From positions 62,001-126,000 of the forward strand of contig JANATG010000021.1 in the NCBI GenBank assembly GCA_029449235.1: a stretch of 64,000 nt of DNA, given 5' to 3'. Numbering within the stretch: the first letter of the stretch is position 1; every line of letters starts with the position of its first letter. Below the pieces are notes generated by a model. The model ran no database searches, had not been told where the DNA came from, and saw nothing but the letters and a program-made list of their open reading frames with translations. The DNA is from Linnemannia schmuckeri (Eukaryota; Mortierellomycota; Mortierellomycetes; Mortierellales; Mortierellaceae). This document shows positions 11,797-22,757 of the stretch, piece by piece. A program made the translations under genes and the position numbers.

Positions 11797-12102
11797 TGTC
11801 AGAGGAAGGGAGGAGAGTGATGAATGAATGTAAATAGATGTGCTAGTTCGTTTGTATGAACAATGCGTCTGATATGTCTGCACAAAGAGAAAAGACAAAA
11901 AGACAAAAAGATAAAAAAAAGGCGGTCGTTTTTTGTTTGTTTGCATGGCTATGGAAGGCAGTCACAGCACTTTTTTTTTTTATTTTTGTGTGGCACGATC
12001 ATGGCCACCCAAAAATAAAAAGACGGTAGCAAGACCACATTGGTTGATATGCAAAAGAAAGCAGTTGTTTATTTACAGGCTGGCTAACAGGGAAAAAAGA
12101 GC
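11797..12102. other. Short intergenic region between LRP1 start and GND1 stop
   Basis: About 306 bp containing the LRP1 upstream region and the GND1 3' end. A T-rich run lies near 11971-11987. Both genes are on the minus strand. No further gene is visible. Confidence 0.6.
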
Positions 12103-14667
12103 TTAGGCGAGGTAGGTGGTCGAGGCGACATTGCCTCCACGGCCAGTCCAGTTGGTGTGCACCCACGACTCGTTGTCCAAGCGCTGGTACGTGTGCGCTC
12201 CAAAGTAATCTCTTTGCGCCTGCAACAGGTTCGCAGGGAGAACAGCGTGTCTGTACCCATCAAAGAACGCCAACGCAGACGAGATCGCAGGAGTGGGAAC
12301 GCCCAAAAGAGCTGCCTGCGAGACAACGTTTCTCCAGCCCTGCGTAGCCTCAGTCACGGCTTTGGTGAAGAAGGGGTCAAAGAGCAAGTTCTCGAGCTCG
12401 GGGTTCTTGGTGTACGCAGTCTTGATATCACCCAAGAAGACAGAGCGGATAATGCAGCCTCCGCGCCACATGAGGGCAATGCCGGCGTTGTTCAAGTGCC
12501 AGCCGTTCTCCTTGGCAGCCTCGCGCATGAGCATGAAACCCTGGGCGTAAGAGATGATCTTGGAGGCATAGAGAGCCTTAGAGACATCGTGGATAAATTG
12601 TTTCTTATCGCCAGTGAACTTTGCGTTAGGTCCAGAGAGGACCGATGAGGCACGGACACGCTCGTCCTTGATGGCCGAGAGGCAACGGGCAAAGACAGCC
12701 TCACCGATGAGGGTGACGGGCATGCCGTTGTCGAGGGCAGAGACGACAGTCCACTTTCCAGTTCCTTTCTACTTGCATACGCACAATTGTTGTTCAATTA
12801 AAAAAGAATGTTCGTATTAGTGAATGACCAAAAGAAAATCATACGTTGGTTCCAGATTTAAAGGTTGATGACGCGAAGAAAAAGAAGAGAAAAATAAACC
12901 ATCCTTATTTTCATGAAACAAAACAAACACCAAAAGAAGGGAAGAAAAAAAAAAAACCACCACCACCACATTGACTGTGTGTGCGTGTTGTAAGTGAATG
13001 GGTGAGAAAGAGAGAGGGGGAAAAAAAAAAAACTCCGTCGGAGCGTGATCGACCCAAATATTCTTTTTACCTGGCCAGCGGTGTCCTTGATGTGCTCGAC
13101 CAGGGCAGAGCCATCGGTATCCTTGAACTTGAGGATGTCGCGGGTGATCTCAATCAAGTACGAATCGAGCTCGCCCTGGTTCCACTCGGTAAAGATATCG
13201 CCAAGCTCGTCAGCAGTGAGTCCAAGGGCCTCCTTGAGGATGTGGTAGGCCTCGCAGATCATCTGCATGTCACCGTACTCGATTCCGTTGTGGACCATCT
13301 TGACGTAGTGGCCAGCGCCAGTCTCGCCGACCCAGTCGCAGCAAGGCTCGCCATCGACCTTGGCAGCAATTGCCTGGAAAATGGGCTTGACATGGGGCCT
13401 ATATCGGAAATGATTTTTGTTATTCATCATTCATGAACAATTATAGATGTGATTGAAATTCGTGGGATAAAGACATGAAAAAGGGAAATGGGTGTTGCGT
13501 TGGCAAGATAAATGAGTAAACACGCGTATAGCTAGAAATGACATTGATGACCGGTACGAGATTGAAAAAGAGAAGGTGTGGGCACAAACACGAACGATGA
13601 ATGCTATTCATGAGATGTTAAAGCTAACAGGATAATCTGAATGAAATGAAGATAGACAACCATAAAAGAACATCTTTCATCAATAGTGCATGTCAAGACA
13701 CGCAGAGAGAATTGAAAGAGAAGATAAAAGAGTAATGATACAAGAGGGGGGGGGGGAGCATTGCTTACCAGGCCTCCTTGGATCCACCGGGCATCATGGA
13801 GGGACCGTGACGAGCACCCTCCTCACCTCCAGAGACACCGCATCCGACAAAGAGGAAGCCCTTGGCCTCCAACTCCTTGGTGCGGCGGATGGTGTCGGGG
13901 AAGTGGGAGTTGCCTCCATCAACGATGATGTCGCCCTTCTCGAGGAAGGGGAGGACCTGGTCGATGAAGTCATCGACGGCTTGGCCGGCCTTAACGAGCA
14001 TCATGACCTTGCGGGGACGCTTGAGCTTCTTGCAAAACTCCTCGATCGAGTGGGCGCCGACGATGTTGGTACCCTTGGCCTCGTTGGCGAGGAAGTGATC
14101 GACCTTGGAGACGGTTCTGTTGTAGGCGCAGACGGTGAATCCGTTGTCGTTCATGTTCAAGATCAGGTTCTGGCCCTATTATATCAAACGATCGATCATT
14201 CATACGAGAGAGAGAAAAGAGGTAGCGTTGTACGGTATGGCATAATAAGGAAAAGGACAGAGTAGGAGAAGTAAAGAAGCCGCGAGAATTGGGTGAGCAA
14301 AGAGGATTTGTTGATCCGCGATCTAATTGTGCTTGCTTTTCACTTGTAGTCGTCCTTTTGCTGGGTGTTCTTTCCTGAAGAGGAGCAGCCAAAGCAAGCA
14401 TAACAATCAAACAAGTATGGAATGGAGAGTTACCATGACGGCAAGGCCGATGAGACCGATATCAGCACTATTAGTATGTCGTTGTAATGGAGAGTTTTCA
14501 TAAAAAGAGAACGAGGTTAGTTAGAGAGTGAAGGAAGGAAGGAAGGAAGGAAGGAAGGAAGGAAGGAAGGGTGTCACTGCGCAGGATTGGGGCGCGTTGG
14601 AACGAACACAAATGAAAAGTGCTAGAGTGAGTACATGATATACATACACAGCAGCGGCGGCAGACAT
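12103..14667 (-). CDS. GND1: 6-phosphogluconate dehydrogenase, decarboxylating
   Basis: Five exons: 14667-14648, 14467-14434, 14175-13769, 13398-13071, 12768-12103, in frame, 484 aa, the usual length. The enzyme oxidises and decarboxylates 6-phosphogluconate to ribulose 5-phosphate with NADP+ in the pentose phosphate pathway, in the cytosol. Seen in the sequence: the N-terminal Rossmann segment DIGLIGLAVMGQNLILNM, IIVDGGNSHFPDT, the substrate loop GVSGGEEGARHGPSMMPGG, the signature GAGHYVKMVHNGIEYGDMQ with the catalytic Lys and Asn, and the all-helical C-terminal domain beginning KGTGKWT after the last intron. The first exon is only 20 nt (MSAAAAV, split codon). It is chosen because its GTATGT donor and phase fit exon 2 and restore the expected start. 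No peroxisomal-type C-terminus is seen (it ends STTYLA). Confidence 0.95.
14531..14570. repeat. (AAGG)10 microsatellite
   Basis: Ten uninterrupted copies of AAGG (or GGAA) lie within intron 1 of GND1, between exons 14667-14648 and 14467-14434. Confidence 0.9.
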
Positions 14668-15269
14668 GTTGTATGGTTGTGTGTAAGTGTGTTGAGGGAG
14701 GGGGGGGGGGATGGTGGTGGGTGATGGTTAGTAGGAAAAGAAAAAAAGAAAGAAAAGAGAGGAAAAAGGAAAGAGAGAATGAAAGAACGAAATAGAAATA
14801 ACACAAAAAAAAAAAAGAAAGTCTCATCCAATCCATTCCCCTTATCTATTCGCGTTTATAATACATTCATCATCAAACTCTGAACCAAGCCTCCCTACTA
14901 TGAATCAAATCAGCTGAATCAACTGGATGAATGAATAATCATTATCGTCGACCAAATATATTTTTTTTGTGTCGTGTCTGGCTGTCTGTCTGTCTGTCAG
15001 TCTGTCTGTCGACCGTTGTTCGTTCGCTCTCGTTCGCTCGTTTCGTTCGTTCGTCGTTCGCTGATCGTTTTTACCCCAGAATTTATTTTGTGATCACAGA
15101 TTCTGATCTGACTTTCCCTTCCTTAAGGGTACGACTTTCTCTCTCTTCTACAGATATGCTACAGATATGTTACAGATATGTTACAATATATTCATTCAAG
15201 ATAGACATGCCCTTCGCTTCACTCAACCCCCATAAGAATAAAAAAAAAAGACCGTCCCCCTGTTCAATG

Positions 15270-15300
<31 letters not shown>

Positions 15301-16156
15301 CCTTTTGCACTCCGCACTCCTTTTCTTCTTCTACTGACTTTGTCCATACCCTTTTCTTTTCTTTATCTGTCCTTCCCGGCCGATCACATCACCCACCACC
15401 GACGACCTTCTTGCAACCAAGCGCACTTCTCCTGCCTGTGCAAGCTATTGCCTCTCCTACCCAGCCCTCTCCCTCTAGTATCTACTCACTCATTCACTCA
15501 GACAGACAGGAACACAAATCTTGAGCCTCATCTCTCGACTCAGCCGTTCGCCTCTTCTTTCCTCTCCTTTCCTCCTCTCTCTAATTCAATCCATTGAAAT
15601 GCATCAATCAACTAACCTGCAGCGCATTGCAGCACATCAAACCAAAAAAAAAAGAGTCGTTGGCCAGTTGTGCATCCTGTCCATGTCACTAAGGTATGTT
15701 TTAGAAAGACATAAGTACCTACGCGTGTTCGTTACTAGTGACTAAAAGGCTAGACTATATCGATCGTAACGCGCACCTTAGGTCCACTTGCCCTTTGTAT
15801 CATTCCCCACTCGACTTTGACGCCAATACACACCTAACCGAGCCTAGCGAAAAAAAAAAAGAATACGACTCGCAATCGAATCACGATGATGCCATTCATT
15901 TCTCTTTTTTTTTTTCTTCGCTTCTTCCTTTCTTTCTTTTCTCCCCTTCCTTCTCATTCTTTCGCTCTTTAGTTCTTTCGTGCTTTCGACACTCACACCA
16001 CTTGTTGCCACTTTCTGCCCAGTCCTCCAATACATACCACCTCTCGTCCTTACTTTTATCCTTTTCTTTCTTCCTCCTCTACTTCTCAATATTCAAGCTA
16101 GTACTACAACTCAGCTCCCCACCCTCTGGTATACATTACCCCCGTTATTACAAGCC
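14668..16156. other. Divergent intergenic region upstream of GND1 and the hypothetical gene
   Basis: About 1.5 kb between the GND1 start (minus) and the next plus-strand ATG. It holds a G-rich run and purine tracts on the GND1 side, TCTG/TTCG repeats near 14985-15065, a (TC)n tract at 15271-15297, and long C/T-rich sequence typical of fungal promoters toward 16156. No reading frame there looks like protein. Confidence 0.6.
15271..15297. repeat. (TC)n microsatellite
   Basis: About 13 TC dinucleotides in the divergent spacer between GND1 and the hypothetical gene. Confidence 0.9.
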
Positions 16157-16829
16157 ATGAACAGCAACAATAATAGCAGCGGCTTCTTTGCAAGCAAACA
16201 ACAGGATCAAGAACAGCGGCAGCAACAACCAATCCTTTTTCAACCCAACATTGCAATGAATATTACTTCTACTACAACCATTCCTCTCTCAAACGCAGAT
16301 CATCGACAACAACAGCAACAAGACTTGCCATTGAACCCAAGAGAGGCAACAGGAACATACCGACCTGAGCAACCGGCAGGATCGTCTTCGTTTACGACGA
16401 CAGACGCGTCTGGGTACCCGGATCGGCAGGATGGACTTTCGGCATATAGCCCCCCGAGACAGGACCCTCATGGACATCATAAGCACCACCAGGTTCCTAG
16501 TCCTTCTTCCAACGAGAACAGTCATGAAAATAAGGACCAGCTTGTGAACCGACCTGTGGTGGAGGTGACGGAGCGTCTTGGCCTTGGCGAGACGTGTCTC
16601 CCCGACCAGACAGCCGTCGCGCACTTTCTGCGGTGAGTTGGCATTCAATGCTGACTGTGTCATTCGCTCACTCAGTCTCGCCGTTTCCTTTCCTCTCTGC
16701 CTGCCGCAAGAATTGTAATTGCCCTTTAAATAAAGAAGAAAAGAAAACATAACTGTTTCTTTCATCCTTCCTTCTGTGACAAGGATGAATCATTTTCCTA
16801 AACCACAAATTTGGTGGCCTGCGTTCTGA
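16157..16829 (+). CDS. Small disordered hypothetical protein
   Basis: I do not recognise this protein. The frame opens with MNSNNNSSGFF at 16157 and is rich in Gln, Asn, Ser, Pro and His. It ends in a more ordered-looking stretch, VVEVTERLGLGETCLPDQTA. At 16632 the frame meets a clean GTGAGT donor. Splicing to an AG at 16783 gives a second exon (16784-16829) in frame, ending WWPAF, for 173 aa in all. Without splicing, translation stops directly at the donor after about 159 aa. The GND1-facing side is a C/T-rich promoter-like region. Composition and Gln repeats resemble its neighbours, so it is probably native, but expression is unproven. Confidence 0.4.
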
Positions 16830-16943
16830 TTCGTTGCCACTCATTTTTTTTTATTCACTCTCTCTGCTCTGTGTCCAAACGGAGTTTACTCACCCACCTC
16901 TTTCTCTCCTTTCTCTCTCACTCTCATCCCGCCTTAAACGGTG

Positions 16944-16945
<2 letters not shown>

Positions 16946-16986
<41 letters not shown>
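16946..16986. repeat. Poly(T) tract, 41 nt
   Basis: A 41-T homopolymer on the sense strand of OAC1, about 180 bp upstream of its ATG. Confidence 0.95.
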
Positions 16987-16989
<3 letters not shown>

Positions 16990-17080
16990 TTTTGTTCTTT
17001 GATAAGTTAACCTACCTGCCCCGTCTCTGTTTTTTTCCCTTTCCTTTCCTTTTACCATCCTCCTTTTGATCATCTTCACT

Positions 17081-17136
17081 CTCCACTCTCCACTCTCCAC
17101 TCTCCACTCTCCACTCTCCACTCTCCACTCTCCACT
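17081..17136. repeat. Eight-copy CTCCACT tandem repeat
   Basis: Eight perfect 7-bp copies in direct tandem end about 30 bp upstream of the OAC1 ATG, so they probably lie in its 5' UTR or core promoter. Confidence 0.95.
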
Positions 17137-17167
17137 CTCTAATCAGCAGCACACATAAAAAATAAAA

Positions 17168-18491
17168 ATGGCATCTTCCCCTCCTCCTGCATTCTTCCCC
17201 TCAGGAACAACTGCCACTTCATCATTGGTCAACAACCCCATCGTCACAGCAAAGGTCTCCTCCCCCACAAAAAAACCCTCTGCCGCCCTCGGCTTCCTCG
17301 CCGGAGGAATCGCCGCCTGTGGAGCCGTCACCATCACCAACCCCGCCGAGGTAAGTATACTCGCTCTTATTTTATTGTTGCTTTGCACACTCACAAGAGA
17401 CAAAAGGTGTGTCAATGTCAACCCCAAATGGTCATGCCGTGACTAATAATTATATATCCTCCTCATATCACATACAGGTTATCAAAACAAGACTGCAGTT
17501 GCAGGGAGAGTTGATGCGTCAAGCCCCAGGCTCAAAACGGATCTACACAAACTCGGGCCAGGCTTTCCTCCACATTGCTAAATACGAAGGCATTCGCGGA
17601 CTCCAGCGTGGACTCGGATGCGCCTACATGTACCAAATCATGATGAACGGGACCCGACTCGGCCTCTACGACCCTATCAAACACACCATCCACGCCGCCC
17701 TCAAAACCGACCCCTCCAGAAACAACAACGCCGTCAACATTGCCGCTGGAGGCATCGGAGGCATTCTCTCCGCCGCCCTGGCCTCGCCACTGTTCCTCGT
17801 CAAGACTCGATTACAATCCTATTCTTCTCATGAAGCCTCCAGAGTCGGTCAGCAACACTACTACAGACATACCGTCGACGCCCTGAGACATATTTACAAG
17901 ACAGAGGGATTTCGGGGCATTTACCGTGGTGTCGATGCTTCTATGATGAGAACAGGAGCAGGATCGGCCGTTCAACTCCCCCTCTACGATGTTGTCAAAC
18001 AAAAGATGATTCATATCGGTGGACTCGAGAATGGTGCCCTCTGCCACGGACTTAGCAGCCTGATCTCGGGATTCTTCCTCTGCATTGTCATGAATCCCTT
18101 TGATATCATCTCCACAAGAATGTTCAACCAGGGTGGCTCGCTCTACAAGAGTCCTGCCGACTGTCTGGTCAAGACCATCAAGGCCGAAGGCGTCTCGGCA
18201 CTCTACAAGGGATTCACCGCACATTATCTTCGCATCGGGTAATTTTTTTTTTTTTTTTTTTTACATTGTCATGCGCTTCGGGAACTTGAGGATCTCAGCG
18301 GATAAAAGACAAGGTTTTAAGATTACCCATTCACTCTTGACTAACGATTGTACCTCTCTATCGCCCGCTCTTTCATTTATTTTTTTTTTTCTTTGCGCCA
18401 CTATATTTTCATTTTGTCTAGGCCTCACACCATCTTCACGTTCGTCTTCATGGAGCAGGTCAAGAAGGTCTTTGAACGATTTGAAAAATAA
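17168..18491 (+). CDS. OAC1: Mitochondrial oxaloacetate/sulfate carrier, SLC25 family
   Basis: Three exons: 17168-17350, 17478-18238, 18422-18491, in frame, 337 aa. It is an inner-membrane transporter of the mitochondrial carrier family. The three signature repeats are visible: NPAEVIKTRLQLQGE (split by intron 1 between PAE and VIK), SPLFLVKTRLQSYS and NPFDIISTRMFNQG. Each is followed by the EG-containing matrix helix (KYEGIRGLQRG, KTEGFRGIYRG, KAEGVSALYKG). The SPLFLVKTRLQSYS form in repeat 2 is typical of Oac1 and SLC25A34/35 and favours oxaloacetate/sulfate-type transport. An extra ~45-residue N-terminal extension rich in Ser/Pro/Thr precedes the first helix. Intron 2 starts with a GTAA donor that runs straight into a T tract (about 20 nt). 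The gene is convergent with AP-2 mu, about 63 bp between stops. Confidence 0.9.
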
Positions 18492-18554
18492 ACCGGACTA
18501 ATGATACCTTTTCCTCATTAATGCAACATCGTTAATCGAAAGTCGTTTTATGTT

Positions 18555-20800
18555 TTATTTCAGGCACAATGCATACTGACTTGATAACACGTATCTTAGA
18601 ACTTTTAAAAAGGAGAACAAAGAGAGAGAGAGAGAGATTGTTAGCGATAGATCCCTCAGGCATAATAATAATGACAAGGAAAAAGAAATTTAAATGTAAA
18701 ACTACGAGCGAAACTTACCCGGATTTGATAATTGCCGGCTTTGGTCATGTATCGAACCCACTTGACAGACTGATAGTTGTTCTTCTCAAAGACCTTCAAG
18801 AACCGAACCAGCAGTCCTGAAGATGTGAACATGAGCACTTGAAAGTCCATTGAGATCGGGGGTCGCGACCACGCCTTCTTGTGTGTCATCGCTGTCAAGT
18901 TGGCCTCGCCCGTCAGCGTAAACTCTGACTGTCCTTGGAAGCGTGGAATCCTAACATAATTTCAAAAAATAAAAAATGGTTAACAATCTTGATGAAATCG
19001 CCAACTGCAGGTAGTAAATAACAATCAAGTGAGCACGAGGATGACTGACAATGCAATAAGAAGAAACGTAGCGCCAAAATACTTACTTCCAGACAATAGA
19101 ATTCTCTGCTGGGACATATTTGGCCTTGCCTGACGAAGCCGTGCATGTAACTCCTGCTGTGTTGAGTGGTGTGGGAATATTGAGGACTACATTGTTGGCG
19201 TACAGTTTGGACGAAAAGTTGGCTTTCACCAGGATCCTGTATTCAATCTTAGACTTTCCAATCTCAATGACAACGGGATGGACCTTGAATGGGAGGTTGA
19301 TGTTGTCCGAAGTCCGGTACCTGTTTTTTCCATACAAACGGTGTCAAGGTGAGTTCAAAGTATTCTCCAAGTGTTTCAAAACGCGCGCTCCAAGAGTTAT
19401 GGCGCACACTCCATGAGAATGAGAGTGTATCAACGGTAGTATACACCACTATAATACCTCATGAGTTCAAACTCGCCATCGGGAGGAATAAAGCTGATAG
19501 TGCGATCGCTGTCGAATTTTCCGAGTTTGACGCATTGATGGAACTGGCAGTCGTCAATTTCGACAGTGTTGGATGTTTTCCTATCGACGTAAGCGAGGTG
19601 CCAAAAAAAAATAAAATAAAATATGTGGTTGTAGTAGCGCGTTAAATGTCTCTTCTGAACTCAAGAGATGGTCGCTGCCAATCCATCAGTGGTCGTTGCA
19701 TATACCTGCGATTGGAAGGATCCTTCTCTAGGAGGACCTTGTCGTTCAGTCCAAACTTGCATTCGGGTGTTCCTGAGAGATATGCTCGCATCATGATCTG
19801 TCCTGCGACGTCTGCCCTGAGGACGTTTCCTTGAGCACTGAGGAGCAAATTGACAGACTCGATGACATCGATAAAGGCCTCATTCTTCCTGTACTTGACA
19901 TCGCTCCTTCTCCAGGATGTTGCTCCTGTTGCCTGGATGGTGATCTTGGCGGAATCCTCCATGACCGCCCGCTCAGACTTTACGGACTCGGTAGTGATGT
20001 ACATCTTGAGCGTATCTGCCTCGCTATTTTGCGGGTATCCAAAGTCCAGCACCTCTACAAAAGCGGAAGAGAGAAAGTTGAAAAGTCCTATTTTAATACA
20101 GTGCCATTTTTTTTTTTTTTTTTTTTTTCATATTCCTTCAGACCCTTTTGGAGAAGGTTGCGACACAAAATTAAGAGCATTCAAACAAATTTCCAAGAAG
20201 CAGAAAAAGAATGTAAAAATAACAAAGTGGAGGAGCGAGAAAGGTAAGCCAAAAAAAAAAAAAAGGAGAAATGAAAAAAGGCAAGGTTGCTGACATACCA
20301 TCGAGTAGCTCGTAGATAAGGACAAAGTTGGCCTTTACGGCCTCCTCGTCAAACTTGCCAAAGTACGAGCGACCGACTGTGATGACCCGATAACAGAATT
20401 CAAAGATCAGGGCAGCATTGGCGTTCCACTTTGTGAGGGCGACGATATAGAGATTCTCATGGCGGACGTGGAAGAACGAGGTCGAACCCAGGGTGATGAT
20501 GGGTGAGCGCACGTCCGTGTTGGATATGACCTGGATACGGAAGATGTCTGCAATCGAGCGCCTAGTAGTAGTAGACAGAAGTGTATCAGTCAACAAGCGA
20601 AGTTCAGTATGTTAGGAAGAACGAGAAGGACACTGCCAACCTGTCTTGCCAGCAATTGCAACAAATGAGCAAGCAGTCAAGCGTGGATAAAGAAAATAAT
20701 GGTTATGTTGGCTGGGATGTGCTTACTTGAGATCCTGGCGGTAGAGGCGCGAGATGAGGACCTCGCCCTTCTGGTTATAGATGAAGAAAGCGCTGATCAT
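18555..20800 (-). CDS. APM4: AP-2 clathrin adaptor complex subunit mu
   Basis: Seven-exon model: 20800-20727, 20561-20299, 20054-19706, 19580-19458, 19320-19087, 18950-18719, 18575-18555, about 431 aa, the usual family length. The N-terminal longin-like domain begins MISAFFIYNQKGEVLISRLY and includes FVLIYELLDEVLDFGYPQ. The mu homology domain carries WRRSDVKYRKNEAFIDVIES, MRAYLSGTPECKFGLNDK, ISFIPPDGEFELMRYRTS and IPTPLNTAGV, and ends KWVRYMTKAGNYQIR. These match AP-2 mu rather than AP-1 or AP-3. The subunit binds Yxx-phi cargo signals in clathrin-mediated endocytosis at the plasma membrane. The last few codons are uncertain: a good GTAAGT donor after QIR suggests a tiny seventh exon, while reading through would add about 16 other residues. 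Family members normally end within one or two residues of this point. Confidence 0.92.
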
Positions 20801-21282
20801 CCTTTGTTGAGGAAAAAGAAGGAAGGATGTGTAGTTGATGGAGTAAGGAATGGACCTGTTTAGAGGATGTGTGTAAGTTTCGTTCGAGCAAAGAAGGGAG
20901 GGTGACGGTGCTAAGGATCGACAGAGAAGGGAATGCGATGAGCGGATTGGAGAAGGAGGAGAAGGAGGAGAAGGAGGAGAAGGAGGAGAAGGAGGAAGAG
21001 ACTCTGCGTGCGCGTGTGAGAGAGAGGGAAAGAGGGAGTGTGAAGAAACGACGAGAAGAGGAGAGGGAGATGATGAAAGGACAAGAAGGGCGGACAGAGA
21101 GAGAAAGAGAGAGAGTGTGTGTGAGAGAGTGAGGCAGAGATAGAGAGAGCGAGAGAAAGAAGGATGGGATGGAGATAGTGAGAGCAAAAGCAACTCAATT
21201 TATTCCAGAGCCAGTGACGGCTGACGAGCTGTCGCACTGGAGACATGCATTAACTTATGAGCTACATTAACGACATGGCATA
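20801..21282. other. AP-2 mu upstream region, purine-rich repeats
   Basis: About 480 bp between the AP-2 mu start and the derlin stop, both on the minus strand. It is strongly GA-rich on the plus strand, including five copies of AGAAGGAGG (20951-20995) and GAGAGA runs near 21090-21160. The Leu/Ser-rich minus-strand frame here is repeat-derived. No gene is seen. Confidence 0.65.
20951..20995. repeat. Five-copy AGAAGGAGG tandem repeat
   Basis: Five perfect 9-bp copies in the 5' flank of the AP-2 mu gene. Confidence 0.92.
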
Positions 21283-22402
21283 TCAGCCAAGGCGGTTGCC
21301 AGAGCCCCAGCGGTGGCCTGTCGTACCCGCAGTTGCCGCGCCGCCCTGCTGTCCTGCCCGGAACACGTTCGCTGTGTTACCCCCCGCCGTGAATCCTGCC
21401 CCGGCTACCTCCTGCGCGGGCAACAATCTATAAAGCAGACTAGGAGTCGGGATCAGCCTCGGTCCGCCCATGGCTGGATATACAGAGTCGAGAAAGTAGT
21501 ATACATGGGCTGATGCTATCCCAATCAACATCACCCAGGGGACTGCCGCGCCCATCATCACTGCATTGTACGCCACTAGCACCCACGGGAAATACATTGC
21601 CTACATCGTATATCAGTAAAAAAAACTCAGTGTGTTAATGGTCCCTTCATTCTTTCCTTCCTGCTTCTTCTATTTCTATTTCTACTTTTCATCTTCCAAC
21701 TCTCCTAGCTTCGTATTACCTTGAACTGGACACCAAACATGAAGGAAACTATCCTGTCAGAGTTTGCCTGCGACCAGAGATATATTACTGAGAGCAGCAG
21801 CGACTGAAACAAGAACGCAATCCTCATGTAGTGCGCAACGATCTAGGTGATAAGATAGTAGTAGTAGTATCCAAGTAGCAATGTCGACAACCCGAGGCGG
21901 TTAATATATCATTCCTTGTTACCTTGTTTCAACCACTTAAAAACACATGTCGAGTAAGACGGACACTTACGGATGAAAAGATGGAAGTAAAGATGATAAA
22001 CCACGCAAAGTCTGCGGACCGACCGGCAAAAGTCGAGTTCTCCAGCTGCGATCCGTATGTGAACAAGAAGTAGAGATCAAAGAGCATTGTAAAGTTGACA
22101 CCCGTGATAAAGAACGGTGTGAATAGCCTATGGATCTAATAGTTGCATCGATAGATGGCGTGAGAATATTCCGTCGCATATATCATTGCAAAAACAAATT
22201 GGACAATGAGCGACAAAGACGAATAAGAAAGAAGCCGACATACGTGGAAGCGGTAGAGGATCAAGGACCAGTCGAGATAGATGAGGGTGTAGGGGATGAG
22301 GTGGACGGCAACTCCGATGGAGATGAGGATGGTGGCGGTGAGCATTGTTCTTGTGACGATGGGTACGCTCTTGTACGCGGCCATGAGTTCGTTCTCCGGC
22401 AT
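21283..22402 (-). CDS. Derlin (rhomboid-like ERAD factor) with C-terminal SHP-like motif
   Basis: Four exons: 22402-22244, 22135-21971, 21842-21720, 21600-21283, in frame, 254 aa, typical for derlins. Several hydrophobic membrane segments are visible. The family blocks are IYLDWSLILYRFHIHRLFTPF, then LFDLYFLFTYGSQLE, YLWSQANSDRIVSFMFGVQF and GIASAHVYYFLDSVYP. Rhomboid catalytic residues are not expected in this family. Derlins act in the ER membrane as part of the retrotranslocation channel in ER-associated degradation. The disordered tail ends HRWGSGNRLG, which fits the SHP box used by metazoan derlins and yeast Dfm1 to bind Cdc48/p97; this makes a Dfm1/Derlin-1 type more likely than Der1. 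The assignment of Cdc48 binding is inference from the motif. Confidence 0.9.
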
Positions 22403-22757
22403 GGTTGCTATTGGGTGTTGTTACTTTGGTTGGTTGTTTGGTTAGTTGTTTGTTTGGTTGGTTCTGTTGATTGGTGAGCTTGTTTCTTGTTGTTGTTGAA
22501 GAAGAAGAAAGACAAGCGCAAGGGGAAGAAGAAGAAGAAGAAGAAGAAGAAGAAGATGGAGGAGAGGAAGAAGATGAAGAAGAAGAGGCCAAGAAAGAAG
22601 AAAGAAACGAAAGAAACAAAAGAGGGATGCGAAACAGAGCAAAAGGAAAGCAAGCCCGCCAAGAGACGAGAGACGAGAGACGTGGCAGTGGCGCTGGTGC
22701 ACACACACTCTCCTCATTCAGTTTAACGCACGTGATGTATTACGATTTATGAATAAA
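22403..22757. other. Derlin upstream region with TTGG and GAA repeats
   Basis: About 355 bp between the derlin start and the Bem3-like stop, both on the minus strand. It contains TGGTTGGTTG repeats near 22425-22475 and a long (GAA)n tract near 22498-22612. Lys/Glu-rich open frames here are repeat artefacts. Confidence 0.65.

Larger units (their letters stand above)
16830..17167. other. OAC1 upstream region with poly(T) and a 7-bp minisatellite
   Basis: About 340 bp between the hypothetical gene and the carrier gene. It is pyrimidine-rich throughout and contains a 41-T run and eight copies of a CTCCACT unit, the last ending about 30 bp before the OAC1 ATG. The ATG itself has an A-rich context. 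I see no reading frame of interest. Confidence 0.7.

Noticed and set aside
20723..21193. Minus-strand 156-aa Leu/Ser/His-rich frame
   Set aside because: It is a GA-repeat translation that only picks up the true first exon of AP-2 mu at its end.
22471..22752. Plus-strand Glu/Lys-rich frames
   Set aside because: They are produced by the (GAA)n microsatellite and have no start context or homology.
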